A stretch of DNA of 64,000 bases from JBGANR01 sp044222225 (lineage in GTDB: Bacteria; Actinomycetota; Actinomycetes; Mycobacteriales; Mycobacteriaceae), in assembly GCA_044222225.1 (NCBI GenBank), contig JBGANR010000002.1, forward strand, positions 124,001 to 188,000, given 5' to 3'. How positions within the stretch are numbered: the first letter of the stretch is position 1; every line of letters starts with the position of its first letter. Positions 24,666-33,295 of this stretch are shown here, in pieces. The notes beneath the pieces are model-generated. The model was given only the letters and a program-made list of their open reading frames with translations. It searched no databases and had not been told where the DNA came from. Both the position numbers and the translations under genes were made by a program.

Positions 24666-24715
24666 CGGCGCCGTGGCCGACTGACGCGTTTCACCGCGCG
24701 TCGACCACGGCGCCG
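24666..24715 (+). terminator. Long hairpin between gap and pgk
   Basis: CGGCGCCGTGG (24666-24676) is perfectly complementary to 24705-24715, and a nested GACGCG/CGCGTC pair (24683-24688 and 24697-24702) extends the fold. It starts 12 nt after the gap stop. No T-run follows, so it may weaken rather than stop read-through, letting gap be made in excess over pgk-tpiA, or protect the gap mRNA 3' end. Confidence 0.55.
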
Positions 24716-24753
24716 ATTCGTCCGTTCACCGAGAGAACCGTAAGGATTGCTCT

Positions 24754-25971
24754 ATGACGATCGCCGCTCGAACACTCGACGATCTGCTCGCCGAGGGGGT
24801 GTCCGGGCGCACCGTGCTCGTGCGCTCCGACCTCAACGTTCCGCTGGCCGACGGCGTCATCACCGACGCCGGCCGCATCATCGCCTCCGCGCCGACGATC
24901 TCGGCGCTCGCCGAGGCCGGCGCCGCCGTCATCGTGACGGCCCACCTCGGCCGCCCGAAGGGCGCGCCGGACCCGGCGTTCTCGCTCGCGCCCGTCGCGG
25001 CGCGTCTGGGGGAGGAGCTGGGCCGCAACGTGCAGCTCGCCGGCGACGTCGTCGGCCAGGACGCGCTCGCCCGCTCGGAAGGTCTCACCGAGGGTGACGT
25101 CCTGCTGCTGGAGAACATCCGCTTCGATCCGCGGGAGACGAGCAAGGTCGACGCAGAGCGTGAGTCGCTCGCCAAGGACCTGGTCGAGCTCGTCGGTGAG
25201 GACGGCGCGTTCGTCTCCGACGGTTTCGGTGTGGTGCACCGCAAGCAGGCGTCGGTCTACGACGTCGCCAAGCTGCTGCCGAACTACGTCGGCAAGCTGG
25301 TCGCGGCCGAGGTCGCCGTCCTCGATCGACTGACCGGTGATCCGGAGCGCCCGTACGCCGTGGTGCTCGGCGGGTCGAAGGTCTCCGACAAGCTCGGCGT
25401 CATCGAGGCGCTGGCGCCGAAGGTCGACACGCTCGTCATCGGCGGCGGCATGGCGTACACGTTCATCAAGGCGCAGGGCAGCCCGGTGGCCGATTCGCTC
25501 CTGCAGGAGGACCAGATCGACGTCTGCAAGAGCCTGCTCGAGCGGTTCGGCGACGTCATCCACCTGCCGCACGACATCGTGGTCGCCGACTCGTTCTCGC
25601 CGGACGCACAGACCTCGATCGCGTACACGCGCGACGGCTTCACCGAGGGCATGGGCCTCGACATCGGGCCGGGCACGATCGAGCGGTTCGCCACCGTCCT
25701 CGCCGGTGCGAAGACCATCTTCTGGAACGGTCCGGTGGGCGTCTTCGAGTTCGACAGGTTCGCCGCGGGCACCGAAGGTGTCGCGAAGGCGATCGTCGGG
25801 GCCACCGAGCACGGCGCGTTCAGCGTCGTCGGCGGCGGCGACTCGGCGGCGGCCGTCCGCAAGGCCGGCCTGCCCGACGAGGCGTTCTCGCACATCTCGA
25901 CCGGTGGCGGCGCCTCCCTCGAATACCTCGAGGGCAAGACGCTCCCCGGCCTGGCCGTCCTGGAGGCGTGA
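24754..25971 (+). CDS. pgk: Phosphoglycerate kinase
   Basis: Transfers phosphate from 1,3-bisphosphoglycerate to ADP. 405 residues. VLVRSDLNVPL, the substrate-binding HLGRPKG, and the nucleotide-domain elements VVLGGSKVSDKLGVIEAL, FWNGPVGVFEF and VVGGGDSAAAV are all present. Stop overlaps a GTG just before tpiA. Confidence 0.97.
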   Translation: MTIAARTLDDLLAEGVSGRTVLVRSDLNVPLADGVITDAGRIIASAPTISALAEAGAAVIVTAHLGRPKGAPDPAFSLAPVAARLGEELGRNVQLAGDVVGQDALARSEGLTEGDVLLLENIRFDPRETSKVDAERESLAKDLVELVGEDGAFVSDGFGVVHRKQASVYDVAKLLPNYVGKLVAAEVAVLDRLTGDPERPYAVVLGGSKVSDKLGVIEALAPKVDTLVIGGGMAYTFIKAQGSPVADSLLQEDQIDVCKSLLERFGDVIHLPHDIVVADSFSPDAQTSIAYTRDGFTEGMGLDIGPGTIERFATVLAGAKTIFWNGPVGVFEFDRFAAGTEGVAKAIVGATEHGAFSVVGGGDSAAAVRKAGLPDEAFSHISTGGGASLEYLEGKTLPGLAVLEA

Positions 25972-25973
25972 CC

Positions 25974-26762
25974 ATGACTCAGCGCAAGCCGCTCATCGCG
26001 GGCAACTGGAAGTGCAATCTCAACCATCTCGAGGCGATCGCCCTCGTGCAGAAGGTCTCCTTCGGGTTGCCGGAGAAGTACCTGGCGAAGGTCGACGTCG
26101 CGGTGCTGCCGCCGTTCACCGATCTGCGCAGCGTGCAGACGGTCGTCGACGGCGACAAGCTCGGCATCGCCTACGGTGCGCAGGATCTCTCGGTGCACGA
26201 CTCGGGCGCCTACACGGGTGAGATCAGCGGTGCGTTCCTGGCCAAGCTCGGCTGCACGTACGTCGCCGTCGGGCACTCGGAGCGACGGACGTACCACGGC
26301 GAATCGGACGAGCTGGTCGCCGCCAAGACGAAGGCCGCGCTCAAGCACGGGCTGACGCCGATCGTCTGCATCGGCGAGGGACTGGACATCCGCGAGACCG
26401 GCGAGCACGTCGCCTACAACATCGAGCAGCTCCGCGGCTCGCTCGCCGGGCTGTCGGCGGAGGACATCGCGAAGATCGTCATCGCCTACGAGCCGGTGTG
26501 GGCGATCGGCACCGGCCGCGTCGCGTCTGCCGACGACGCGCAGGAGGTCTGCGGCGCGCTGCGCGAGGCGCTCGGCGAGTTGGCCGGCGCCGAGATCGCG
26601 GGCGGCGTCCGCATCCTCTACGGCGGCTCGGTCAGCTCGAAGAGCGTCGCCGAACTCGTCGGCAAGCCGGACGTCGACGGTGCGCTCGTCGGCGGCGCCT
26701 CGCTCAAGTCGGACGAGTTCACGGCGCTCTCGGCTCTCGCGGCCGGTGGTCCGCTGCCCTGA
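25974..26762 (+). CDS. tpiA: Triosephosphate isomerase
   Basis: Interconverts dihydroxyacetone phosphate and glyceraldehyde 3-phosphate. 262 residues from the ATG at 25974, preceded by GGAGG; a GTG at 25968 overlaps the pgk stop and is an alternative. Active site complete: Lys13 in GNWKCN, His101 in VGHSERR, Glu173 in AYEPVWAIGTG, with the phosphate loop ILYGGSVSSKS. Confidence 0.96.
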   Translation: MTQRKPLIAGNWKCNLNHLEAIALVQKVSFGLPEKYLAKVDVAVLPPFTDLRSVQTVVDGDKLGIAYGAQDLSVHDSGAYTGEISGAFLAKLGCTYVAVGHSERRTYHGESDELVAAKTKAALKHGLTPIVCIGEGLDIRETGEHVAYNIEQLRGSLAGLSAEDIAKIVIAYEPVWAIGTGRVASADDAQEVCGALREALGELAGAEIAGGVRILYGGSVSSKSVAELVGKPDVDGALVGGASLKSDEFTALSALAAGGPLP

Positions 26763-26827
26763 CGTCCGCCGGCTGCCGTAGACTCGACAGCCGGTAACAG
26801 CCTCTTTTCCGGAAGGTAGTCCTCGAC

Positions 26828-27061
26828 GTGGAACTCGCCCTGCAGATCGGTGTCCTCATCACGAGCTTCATGCTGGTCGTGCTCGTGCTGCTGCACCGCG
26901 GCAAGGGCGGTGGCCTGTCGTCGCTCTTCGGCGGCGGCATGCAGTCGAGTCTGTCCGGGTCCAGCGTCGTGGAGCGCAACCTCGACCGGTTGACGATCTT
27001 CGTCGGCATCATCTGGACGATCCTCATCATCGCGGTCGGCCTCAGCATCTCGCTGGCCTGA
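26828..27061 (+). CDS. secG: Protein translocase subunit SecG
   Basis: Small accessory subunit of the SecYEG channel. 77 residues, GTG start with GGAAGG upstream. Two transmembrane helices (about 3-23 and 53-75) flank the conserved cytoplasmic loop HRGKGGGLSSLFGGG. Its place after tpiA is the standard one in actinobacteria. Confidence 0.94.
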   Translation: MELALQIGVLITSFMLVVLVLLHRGKGGGLSSLFGGGMQSSLSGSSVVERNLDRLTIFVGIIWTILIIAVGLSISLA

Positions 27062-27183
27062 CCGCCGGCAGGCGGGCGTCGTCACGGCGCCCGCCTCGCC
27101 GTCTGCACGTCAGTAGTCTCGACGCTCGCAGCGTGGCGTGCGTCCTCATCGACGACGCCGCACGGCGGGAAGGGGACGGGCCA

Positions 27184-30003
27184 ATGTCCGCCGCCACCGA
27201 TACCACGTCCGATCCGAATCGCGCCGACTCGACTCGGGATCGCGCCGAGACCGAGCCGCTGCGCGCCGACATCCGCTTCCTCGGCGGCACGCTGGGCGAC
27301 ATCATCCGTACTCACGCCGGTGAGGAGGCGTTTGCGCTCGTCGAGCGCGCCCGTGTCGAAGCCTTCCGCGTCCGGCGTTCGGAGATCGGCCGTGACGAGG
27401 TCGCGGCGCTGCTCTCGGACGTGAGCCGCGAGGACGCCATCATCGTCATCCGGGCGTTCGGCCTGTTCGCGCTACTCGCCAATCTCGCTGAGGATCTGCA
27501 CCGGGAGCGCCGGCGCGCGCTGCATCAGCGAGCGGGTCATCCGCCGCAGGACTCGAGCCTGGCGGCCACCTGGCGCAAGCTCGACGCCGCCGGGTTGGCG
27601 GCGGAGCAGGTCGCCGACGGACTCGCGGGGGCGACGGTCGTCCCCGTCATCACCGCGCACCCGACCGAGACGCGTCGCCGCACGGTGTTCGAGGCACAGC
27701 ACCGGATCACCGAACTCATGCGGTTCCGCTCGCGTACCGAGCTGACGCCGCAGGAGGACGAGGACGTCGTCGCCGAGATCGGCCGGCAGGTGCTGCGGCT
27801 GTGGCAGACGGCCATCATCCGCCTGGAGCGGCTGCGGATCACCGACGAGATCGAGGTCGGCCTGCGTTACTACGACGCCGCCTTCTTCGATGTCGTGCCG
27901 CGCGTCAACGCCGAGGTCCGGCGGCGGCTGCGCCGGCGCTGGCCCGACGCGCGGTTGTCCGACGAGCCGCTGCTGCGGATGGGTTCGTGGATCGGCGGCG
28001 ACCGCGACGGCAACCCCAACGTGACCGGCGACGTCGTCACCCTCGCGACGGGACGCGCCGCCGCGACGGCGTTCGGCCGCTACGACGCCGAGCTCGAGGA
28101 GTTGGGCAAGGAGCTGTCGATGACGGCCCGCCTCGTCCCCGTGCCGGACCGGCTGTTCGAGCTGGCGGGCATCACGCGGGACTCCATCGCCGGGGACGAG
28201 CCGTTCCGCGCGGCGATCCGGGCCATCGCGGCACGCGTCCGAGCGACCGAGGCCGCCAGTGGTGTGTCGGCGGGCACCGCCGCGAGCGGCTTCGGAACGA
28301 ACGGATTCCGGACGCCCGACGGTGGCTCCGCACCGTATGCGACGCCGGACGAACTGGTCGCGGACCTGCTGATCGTCGACGGCTGCCTGCGCGAGGCCGG
28401 CGACGACGCGATCGCCGACGATCGGCTCGGCCTGCTCATCGAGTCGGTGCGGACGTTCGGCTTCCACCTCTCCGGGCTCGACATGCGGCAGAACTCGGAG
28501 ACCCACGAGGAGGTCGTGGCCGAATTGCTCGGTTGGGCCGGCGTGCACCCGAACTACCTCGATCTGGACGAGGCCGACCGGGTCGCGCTGCTCTCGAGTG
28601 AGCTCGGCCACCGCCGTCCGTTGCTGACGGCGGACGCCGAGTTGAGCGACCTCGCGGCCAAGGAACTCGGCGTCGTGCGCGCCGCGGCGGCGGCCATCGA
28701 GCGGGCGGGCGCGGCGGCCGTCCCGAACTACATCATCAGCATGTGCACCTCGGTCAGCGACATGCTCGAAGCGTTGCTGCTGCTCAAGGAGGCCGGGCTC
28801 GTCACCGTCGGTCCGGACGGCCCGCGTTGCCCGCTCAACATCGTCCCGCTCTTCGAGACGATCGAGGATCTGCAGCAGGGCGCCGAGACGTTGCTGGCCG
28901 CGCTCGCCGTCCCCGTCTACCGGTCGATCGTCGACGGTCACGGCGGACTGCAGGAGGTCATGCTCGGGTACTCCGATTCGAACAAGGACGGCGGCTACCT
29001 CGCGGCCAACTGGGCGCTGTATCGCGCCGAGCTCGACCTCGTCGCGGCGTCGCGGCAGGCCGGCATCCGGCTGCGGCTGTTCCACGGTCGCGGCGGCACG
29101 GTCGGTCGCGGCGGCGGGCCCAGCTATGACGCGATCCTCGCGCAGCCGCCCGGTGCGGTGCAGGGTTCGCTGCGCATCACCGAGCAGGGCGAGGTCATCG
29201 CCGCGAAGTATGCGGAGCCCGCGCTGGCACGGCGAAATCTGGAGACGCTGCTCGCCGCCGACATCGAGTCGACGCTGCTCGACACAGAGGGCCTCGGCGA
29301 CGACGCGGGCGCTGCTTACGCCGTGCTTGACGAGCTCGCGGCGCTGGCTCGCACCGCCTACGGCGATCTCGTGCATCGGACGCCGGGTTTCGTCGACTAT
29401 TTCGTGACGTCGACGCCGCTGTCGGAGATCGGCGCGCTCAACATCGGCTCGCGCCCGGCGTCGCGGAAGCAGACGAAGGAGATCTCCGATCTGCGCGCCA
29501 TCCCATGGGTGCTCGCGTGGACGCAGTCGCGTGTCATGCTGCCCGGCTGGTACGGCACCGGTTCGGCGTTCGAGAGCTGGGTCGGCGACGATCCCGACCG
29601 GCTCGAGACGCTGCGCGACTACCACCGGCGCTGGCCGTTCTTCCGCACGGTGCTCTCCAACATGGCGCAGGTCATGGCGAAGGCGGACATGGACCTCGCG
29701 CGGCGGTACGCCGAACTCGTCGCGGACGAGGAGTTGCGCGCCGCGGTCTACGACCGGATCGTCGAGGAGTACGGCCGCACGATGCGGATGTACTTCGCGA
29801 TCACCGAGTCGAACGATCTGCTCGCCGACAACCCGGCGCTGCAACGCTCGGTGTTCAACCGGTTCCCGTACCTCGAGCCGCTCAACATGCTGCAGATCGA
29901 ATTGCTGCGCCGCTTCCGCGGCGGCGACGATTCGGAGCTGGTCCGCCGCGGCATCCTGTTGACGATGAACGGCCTGGCGACGGCGCTGCGGAACTCGGGG
30001 TAG
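27184..30003 (+). CDS. ppc: Phosphoenolpyruvate carboxylase
   Basis: Carboxylates phosphoenolpyruvate to oxaloacetate, refilling the TCA cycle. 939 residues from the ATG at 27184 (GAAGGGG upstream); a GTG at 27133 would add 17. VITAHPTETRRRTV carries the catalytic His159, GSWIGGDRDGNPNVT the substrate loop, MLGYSDSNKDGGYLAANW and FHGRGGTVGRGGGPSYDAI (Arg636) the carboxylation site. C-terminus ends NGLATALRNSG, the family RNTG position with Ser for Thr. A stem-loop ends the gene. Confidence 0.96.
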   Translation: MSAATDTTSDPNRADSTRDRAETEPLRADIRFLGGTLGDIIRTHAGEEAFALVERARVEAFRVRRSEIGRDEVAALLSDVSREDAIIVIRAFGLFALLANLAEDLHRERRRALHQRAGHPPQDSSLAATWRKLDAAGLAAEQVADGLAGATVVPVITAHPTETRRRTVFEAQHRITELMRFRSRTELTPQEDEDVVAEIGRQVLRLWQTAIIRLERLRITDEIEVGLRYYDAAFFDVVPRVNAEVRRRLRRRWPDARLSDEPLLRMGSWIGGDRDGNPNVTGDVVTLATGRAAATAFGRYDAELEELGKELSMTARLVPVPDRLFELAGITRDSIAGDEPFRAAIRAIAARVRATEAASGVSAGTAASGFGTNGFRTPDGGSAPYATPDELVADLLIVDGCLREAGDDAIADDRLGLLIESVRTFGFHLSGLDMRQNSETHEEVVAELLGWAGVHPNYLDLDEADRVALLSSELGHRRPLLTADAELSDLAAKELGVVRAAAAAIERAGAAAVPNYIISMCTSVSDMLEALLLLKEAGLVTVGPDGPRCPLNIVPLFETIEDLQQGAETLLAALAVPVYRSIVDGHGGLQEVMLGYSDSNKDGGYLAANWALYRAELDLVAASRQAGIRLRLFHGRGGTVGRGGGPSYDAILAQPPGAVQGSLRITEQGEVIAAKYAEPALARRNLETLLAADIESTLLDTEGLGDDAGAAYAVLDELAALARTAYGDLVHRTPGFVDYFVTSTPLSEIGALNIGSRPASRKQTKEISDLRAIPWVLAWTQSRVMLPGWYGTGSAFESWVGDDPDRLETLRDYHRRWPFFRTVLSNMAQVMAKADMDLARRYAELVADEELRAAVYDRIVEEYGRTMRMYFAITESNDLLADNPALQRSVFNRFPYLEPLNMLQIELLRRFRGGDDSELVRRGILLTMNGLATALRNSG

Positions 30004-30019
30004 TAGTCGCGAGCTGTGC

Positions 30020-30050
30020 ACGGCGGATCGGCTGCTCGCCGGTCCGTCGT
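30020..30050. terminator. Bidirectional terminator between ppc and the toxin gene
   Basis: 30020-30032 pairs with 30038-30050 over 13 bp including two G-U pairs, with a 5-nt loop, 17 nt after the ppc stop and just before the 3' end of the convergent toxin gene. Confidence 0.65.
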
Positions 30051-30053
30051 GTC

Positions 30054-30422
30054 TCAGCCGTTCCCGGTTGTGGGATGCGTGATCAGACCAAGATTCGATA
30101 TCTCGACGTGCCGTGCCCGGATGAGAAGCGCGGCGATCGCGTCGATGTTCTCGGTGAACAGGGCGAGCAGCCGATTGTTGGTGATGTTCCCCGTAGCGAC
30201 CGTCAACAGTGATCGTGGTGATCCGCTGAGCAGATGGCTGTCACGGAAATCTCGATCCTTGGTGATGACGGTTCGGTCGTCCTCGTCGGCGATACGGGCG
30301 ATATGAGCGTCAGGCGTTCGGTTGCCGTCAGGCAACGCCGACACGTGGACGGCATCGTGGCCGATCAAGTTCAGGAGCTCGGCCAATCTGGCCGGCAACT
30401 GAGCGTCGACGAGAAATTTCAC
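30054..30422 (-). CDS. DUF5615 PIN-like toxin
   Basis: 122 residues resembling the PIN-like DUF5615 family, usually the toxin half of a DUF433/DUF5615 pair. MKFLVDAQLPARLAELL opens the fold with the first acidic residue; TPDAHIARIADEDDRTVITKDRDF carries the other acidic residues expected of a PIN-type nuclease, and TVATGNITNNRLLALF follows. Predicted to be an RNase, by family only. It starts 18 nt after the antitoxin gene, in one operon. Accessory gene, not part of the core order. Confidence 0.82.
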   Translation of the reverse strand: MKFLVDAQLPARLAELLNLIGHDAVHVSALPDGNRTPDAHIARIADEDDRTVITKDRDFRDSHLLSGSPRSLLTVATGNITNNRLLALFTENIDAIAALLIRARHVEISNLGLITHPTTGNG

Positions 30423-30440
30423 GGACCCGGCAGATCGGCG

Positions 30441-30674
30441 TCAGGCGGCGTCGAACGGTACGACGGTCCGCTGCGAGGTGGCCAACGCGCCGAATGTCAG
30501 TGCGGCAAGGAGGTCTTCGCGTTCGAGATCGGGGTAGTCGGCCGTGATGTCGTCGATCGTCATACCCGAGGCGAGGAGATCGAGCAGGTCTGTGATCGGG
30601 TAACGCAGGCCCCGAATGACCGGCTGGCCGTGGCAGATCGCAGGATCGATCGTGATGCGGCTCAGGTAAGACAT
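30441..30674 (-). CDS. DUF433 antitoxin
   Basis: 77 residues from the ATG at 30674. RITIDPAICHGQPVIRGLRYPITDLLDLLASG is the DUF433 signature, a small winged-helix-like DNA-binding module; TADYPDLEREDLLAALTFGA completes it. Encoded upstream of the DUF5615 toxin, as is typical, and probably represses the operon. It lies between ppc and the metallo-hydrolase gene, which is divergently transcribed. Confidence 0.85.
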   Translation of the reverse strand: MSYLSRITIDPAICHGQPVIRGLRYPITDLLDLLASGMTIDDITADYPDLEREDLLAALTFGALATSQRTVVPFDAA

Positions 30675-30748
30675 GAGTCGAGCGTATCGGCGCCGGGGTG
30701 CACCGGCAACGAGTCTGCGCCGACGCCACAGTCGAAGGGAGACCGGGG

Positions 30749-31582
30749 ATGATCTGGATCTGCGAGAACTGCGGGATCGAGCACGAGGACGCCGCCGCAC
30801 CGCCGGCGGGCGACTGCGTGATCTGCGCCGACGACCGGCAATGGGTGCGTCACGGCGGCCAGAGGTGGACGACGCACGCCGAGGTCGCGGCCCGGCACAC
30901 GTTCGAGTTGCGTGAGCACGAGCCCGACCTCGTCGAGATCCGGGTGACGCCGTCGTTCGGCATCGGGCACACCGGGCTCGCCCTGCGGACGCCGGCGGGC
31001 GCGCTGCTGTGGGAGCCGCCGGGGCTGTTCACCGAGGAACTCGTGCGCGCGATCACCGAGGCCGTCGGCGAGGTCCGTGCCGTCACCGCGAGCCATCCGC
31101 ACCTGGTCGGCGCCGCTGTGTCGTGGGCCGAGATGCTCGGGGTGCCGTACTACGTCGCGGCGGCAGACCGGCGCTGGTTGCGACGGCCGAGCGACGCGAT
31201 CGCCTTCTGGGAACGTCGCGCGACGCCGCTGCCCGGGCTCGAACTGGTCCAGACCGGCGGTCATTTCCCCGGCAGCGCCGTGCTGCATTGGCCGGCCGGG
31301 GCCGACGGACGCGGCGTGCTGCTCGTCGGCGACACCATCGCGGTCGGCGCCGACCGCACGATGATGAGCTTCATGCGGTCGTTCCCCAACTCGATCCCGC
31401 TGCCGGAGCGTCTTGTGCGGCAGATCGTCCGGATCGTCGACAGCCTGGAATTCGACCGGATCTATGGCGGGTTTCGAGGCGTCGTCGAGAAGGACGCGAA
31501 GACGCTGCTGCGGACGTCCGCGGAACGGTACATCGGGTGGCTGCGCGACGAGATCCGCGATCCGGACGAGATCGAACTGTGA
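30749..31582 (+). CDS. Metallo-beta-lactamase-fold protein with N-terminal zinc ribbon
   Basis: 277 residues; GAAGGGAGA precedes the ATG. The first 30 residues hold two Cys pairs (CENCGIEHE and CVICAD), a rubredoxin-like zinc knuckle. The rest is an MBL fold: TASHPHLVGAAVSWAE replaces the usual HxHxDH motif with a reduced His set, then QTGGHFPGSAVLHW and LLVGDTIAVGADRT supply a later His and Asp. A full two-zinc site is doubtful. Proteins of this shape are common in actinobacteria and uncharacterised. Substrate unknown. Confidence 0.75.
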   Translation: MIWICENCGIEHEDAAAPPAGDCVICADDRQWVRHGGQRWTTHAEVAARHTFELREHEPDLVEIRVTPSFGIGHTGLALRTPAGALLWEPPGLFTEELVRAITEAVGEVRAVTASHPHLVGAAVSWAEMLGVPYYVAAADRRWLRRPSDAIAFWERRATPLPGLELVQTGGHFPGSAVLHWPAGADGRGVLLVGDTIAVGADRTMMSFMRSFPNSIPLPERLVRQIVRIVDSLEFDRIYGGFRGVVEKDAKTLLRTSAERYIGWLRDEIRDPDEIEL

Positions 31583-31591
31583 CGTCCGGAC

Positions 31592-31614
31592 CCGTTCTGC
31601 CCAGGGCGGAACGG
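31592..31614 (+). promoter_or_regulatory. PopR/ClgR-type operator upstream of the XRE regulator gene
   Basis: A 23-bp dyad: 31592-31602 pairs with 31604-31614 with one mismatch. The core TTCTGCC-CAG-GGCGGAA matches, with one change, the TCTGCC-N3-GGCAGA palindrome I recall for Streptomyces PopR. It ends 37 nt before the regulator's ATG. A related dyad lies 37 nt before the clpP operon. Predicted autoregulation site. Confidence 0.6.
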
Positions 31615-31651
31615 CTGACGGGCGATGGCCCCCCACCGGTAGACCGGAATC

Positions 31652-32047
31652 ATGGCCGAGATCATTCTGTTCCCCGCCCGCCCTGACGCTCGGGTGCCCG
31701 CCGAGCGGCGAGCTGCGTCACCGGAGCAAGCGCCACGGTCGCGGACGACACCCCGATCTGAGACGAGGGGCATGGACCGCCGCCCGCGCACTGCTGAGCC
31801 GCTGTGGCGGGAGGCGCTGGGCGAGGAACTGCGCCATCGCCGGGGTGTCCGGGGCGACAGGCTTGTCGACGTCGCCGGACGTTCCGGGCTCTCGCCGCAG
31901 TACCTCTCGGAGGTCGAGCGCGGCCGCAAGGAGCCGTCGAGCGAGATGATCTCGGCGATCGCCGGGGCGCTGGGCACGTCGGTCTCGGATCTCGCTCGCG
32001 GCGCGGCACACCGGATGTCGGGGGAGACGGTCCTGCTCGCCGCGTGA
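31652..32047 (+). CDS. PopR/ClgR-like XRE-family regulator of clp genes
   Basis: 131 residues. A basic, variable N-terminal arm (1-48) precedes an XRE helix-turn-helix close to ClgR/PopR: LWREALGEELRHRRG, LVDVAGRSGLSPQYLSEVERGRKEPSSEMISAIAGALG. It ends TVLLAA, and such a C-terminal Leu-Ala-Ala is the ClpP degron through which ClgR and PopR are themselves degraded. The clpP operon with the matching operator begins 2.7 kb away on the other strand. By analogy it activates that operon and disappears when the housekeeping ClpP1P2 is active. No Shine-Dalgarno is visible, so a leaderless message is possible. Confidence 0.78.
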   Translation: MAEIILFPARPDARVPAERRAASPEQAPRSRTTPRSETRGMDRRPRTAEPLWREALGEELRHRRGVRGDRLVDVAGRSGLSPQYLSEVERGRKEPSSEMISAIAGALGTSVSDLARGAAHRMSGETVLLAA

Positions 32048-32087
32048 TCGAGACATCGCGGCTCATCCGGGCTGTCGCGTTCGCGCG

Positions 32088-32456
32088 TCACGGTGCGAGC
32101 CCCGTCGCGATCTCTATCCATATCTGTGTGAAGGCCGCTGCCATGAGGACCGCCCAGGCCCACGATGAGCACAGGAACAGCCGAATCCTGGGCGCCGCGG
32201 CGATGAGCACGGCATAGAGAGGCGACAATATCGTCAGCGGAAAGACGAACGTCTTCAGCGGGATGAAACGCAGACGGATGTCAAGGAACCTTTCAACGAA
32301 ATGGAATACGACGAACCATTGAAACGTCGAATACTGGAGGGCTCCGGCGGCGAATCCGATGAGCACCGTGGCGATCGCCACGAAACCGGGCCGGATGTCG
32401 CGCCACACCCGACGTGACCTGGACGTAGTAACAGGACGATCGGGATCGACTGTCAT
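32088..32456 (-). CDS. Four-helix membrane protein, paralog A
   Basis: 122 residues with a basic N-terminus and four predicted membrane helices. Shares with its two upstream neighbours the block KTFVFPLTILSPLYAVL, then APRIRLFLCSSWAWAVL. No family recognised. Third gene of the trio: its ATG (32454-32456) shares one base with the stop of paralog B (TAATG), giving tight coupling. Closest in sequence to paralog B, so these two are the younger duplication. Confidence 0.7.
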   Translation of the reverse strand: MTVDPDRPVTTSRSRRVWRDIRPGFVAIATVLIGFAAGALQYSTFQWFVVFHFVERFLDIRLRFIPLKTFVFPLTILSPLYAVLIAAAPRIRLFLCSSWAWAVLMAAAFTQIWIEIATGLAP

Positions 32457-32869
32457 TACCGGCCGTCGAGTTCACGCATCATGGCGAGCCCCGTGATGAT
32501 CTCGAGCCAGACCCAGGTGAAAGCGATCGACGTCAGGATCGCGCCTGCCCATGACGCGCAGAGAAACAGCCTGATTCTGGGCGCCGAGGCGATGAGTGCC
32601 GTATAAAGTGCTGACAACATCGTCAGCGGAAAGACGAACGTCTCCAGCAGCGCGAAGTTCAGATCGAGGCCGAGGAAGGCTTCGACGAAATAGAACACGA
32701 AGCCCCATTGGACCGTCACGTATTGAAGAGCCCCCGCGACGAGTCCGATGAATACGGTAGCGACCACCGATGCGACGGCAAGGAAGGGCCTGTGTTGTGT
32801 TTCGTCGATGCGAACGTGCTCGATGTCGTGAATGGCGGAACTCCTCGAACGTCGGTCAAAAAACGACAT
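32456..32869 (-). CDS. Four-helix membrane protein, paralog B
   Basis: 137 residues; four predicted helices after a polar 28-residue N-terminus. ETFVFPLTMLSALYTAL and SAPRIRLFLCASWAGAIL align with paralogs A and C. The start ATG (32869) lies 14 nt inside the end of paralog C. The GALQY segment in helix 1 is also shared by all three. Function unknown; likely one membrane complex made from related subunits. Confidence 0.7.
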   Translation of the reverse strand: MSFFDRRSRSSAIHDIEHVRIDETQHRPFLAVASVVATVFIGLVAGALQYVTVQWGFVFYFVEAFLGLDLNFALLETFVFPLTMLSALYTALIASAPRIRLFLCASWAGAILTSIAFTWVWLEIITGLAMMRELDGR

Positions 32870-33251
32870 ACTCGCGGTTGATCACCACCCAGGCGTACGT
32901 TACGAGACCCGCCATGGAGCACGCTCCGATCCAAGCCGCGCAAAAGAATAGTCTCGCCCTAGGCAGGATGATCCCCAATGTTACATATAGGATCGAAAGA
33001 GCGGTGATCGAGATCAAGAACGTCTCGACGATGATCAGGGAGAATCTTAACCCGAGAATCCCGTAGAGAACGCCGAATACGACTACCCGTTGGTACAGGA
33101 GATATTGAAAGGCGCCCATCGACAGGCCCGCGACTACCTGGGCGGCGGTGCAGGCTATCGCAAGAATTCTACGTCGGGTTCCGCCTTGCCCCGTTAGCTG
33201 CGAACTTCCGGCGTTCACAGGGCCTGTCGCCGCCGATGGTCGTTGGAGCAA
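32856..33251 (-). CDS. Four-helix membrane protein, paralog C
   Basis: 131 residues from a TTG at 33251; a GTG at 33218 is an alternative. Four predicted helices; ETFLISITALSILYVTL and LPRARLFFCAAWIGAC match the motifs of paralogs A and B, but this copy is the most diverged and its DNA (about 32880-33130) is clearly poorer in GC than the surroundings. First gene of the trio, transcribed from the 196-bp gap after the clpP operon. Confidence 0.65.
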   Translation of the reverse strand: MLQRPSAATGPVNAGSSQLTGQGGTRRRILAIACTAAQVVAGLSMGAFQYLLYQRVVVFGVLYGILGLRFSLIIVETFLISITALSILYVTLGIILPRARLFFCAAWIGACSMAGLVTYAWVVINREYVVF

Positions 33252-33295
33252 GGCGAACGCCCTTCGCTTCGGTGAGCCACCCGGTCCTCAGTGAC

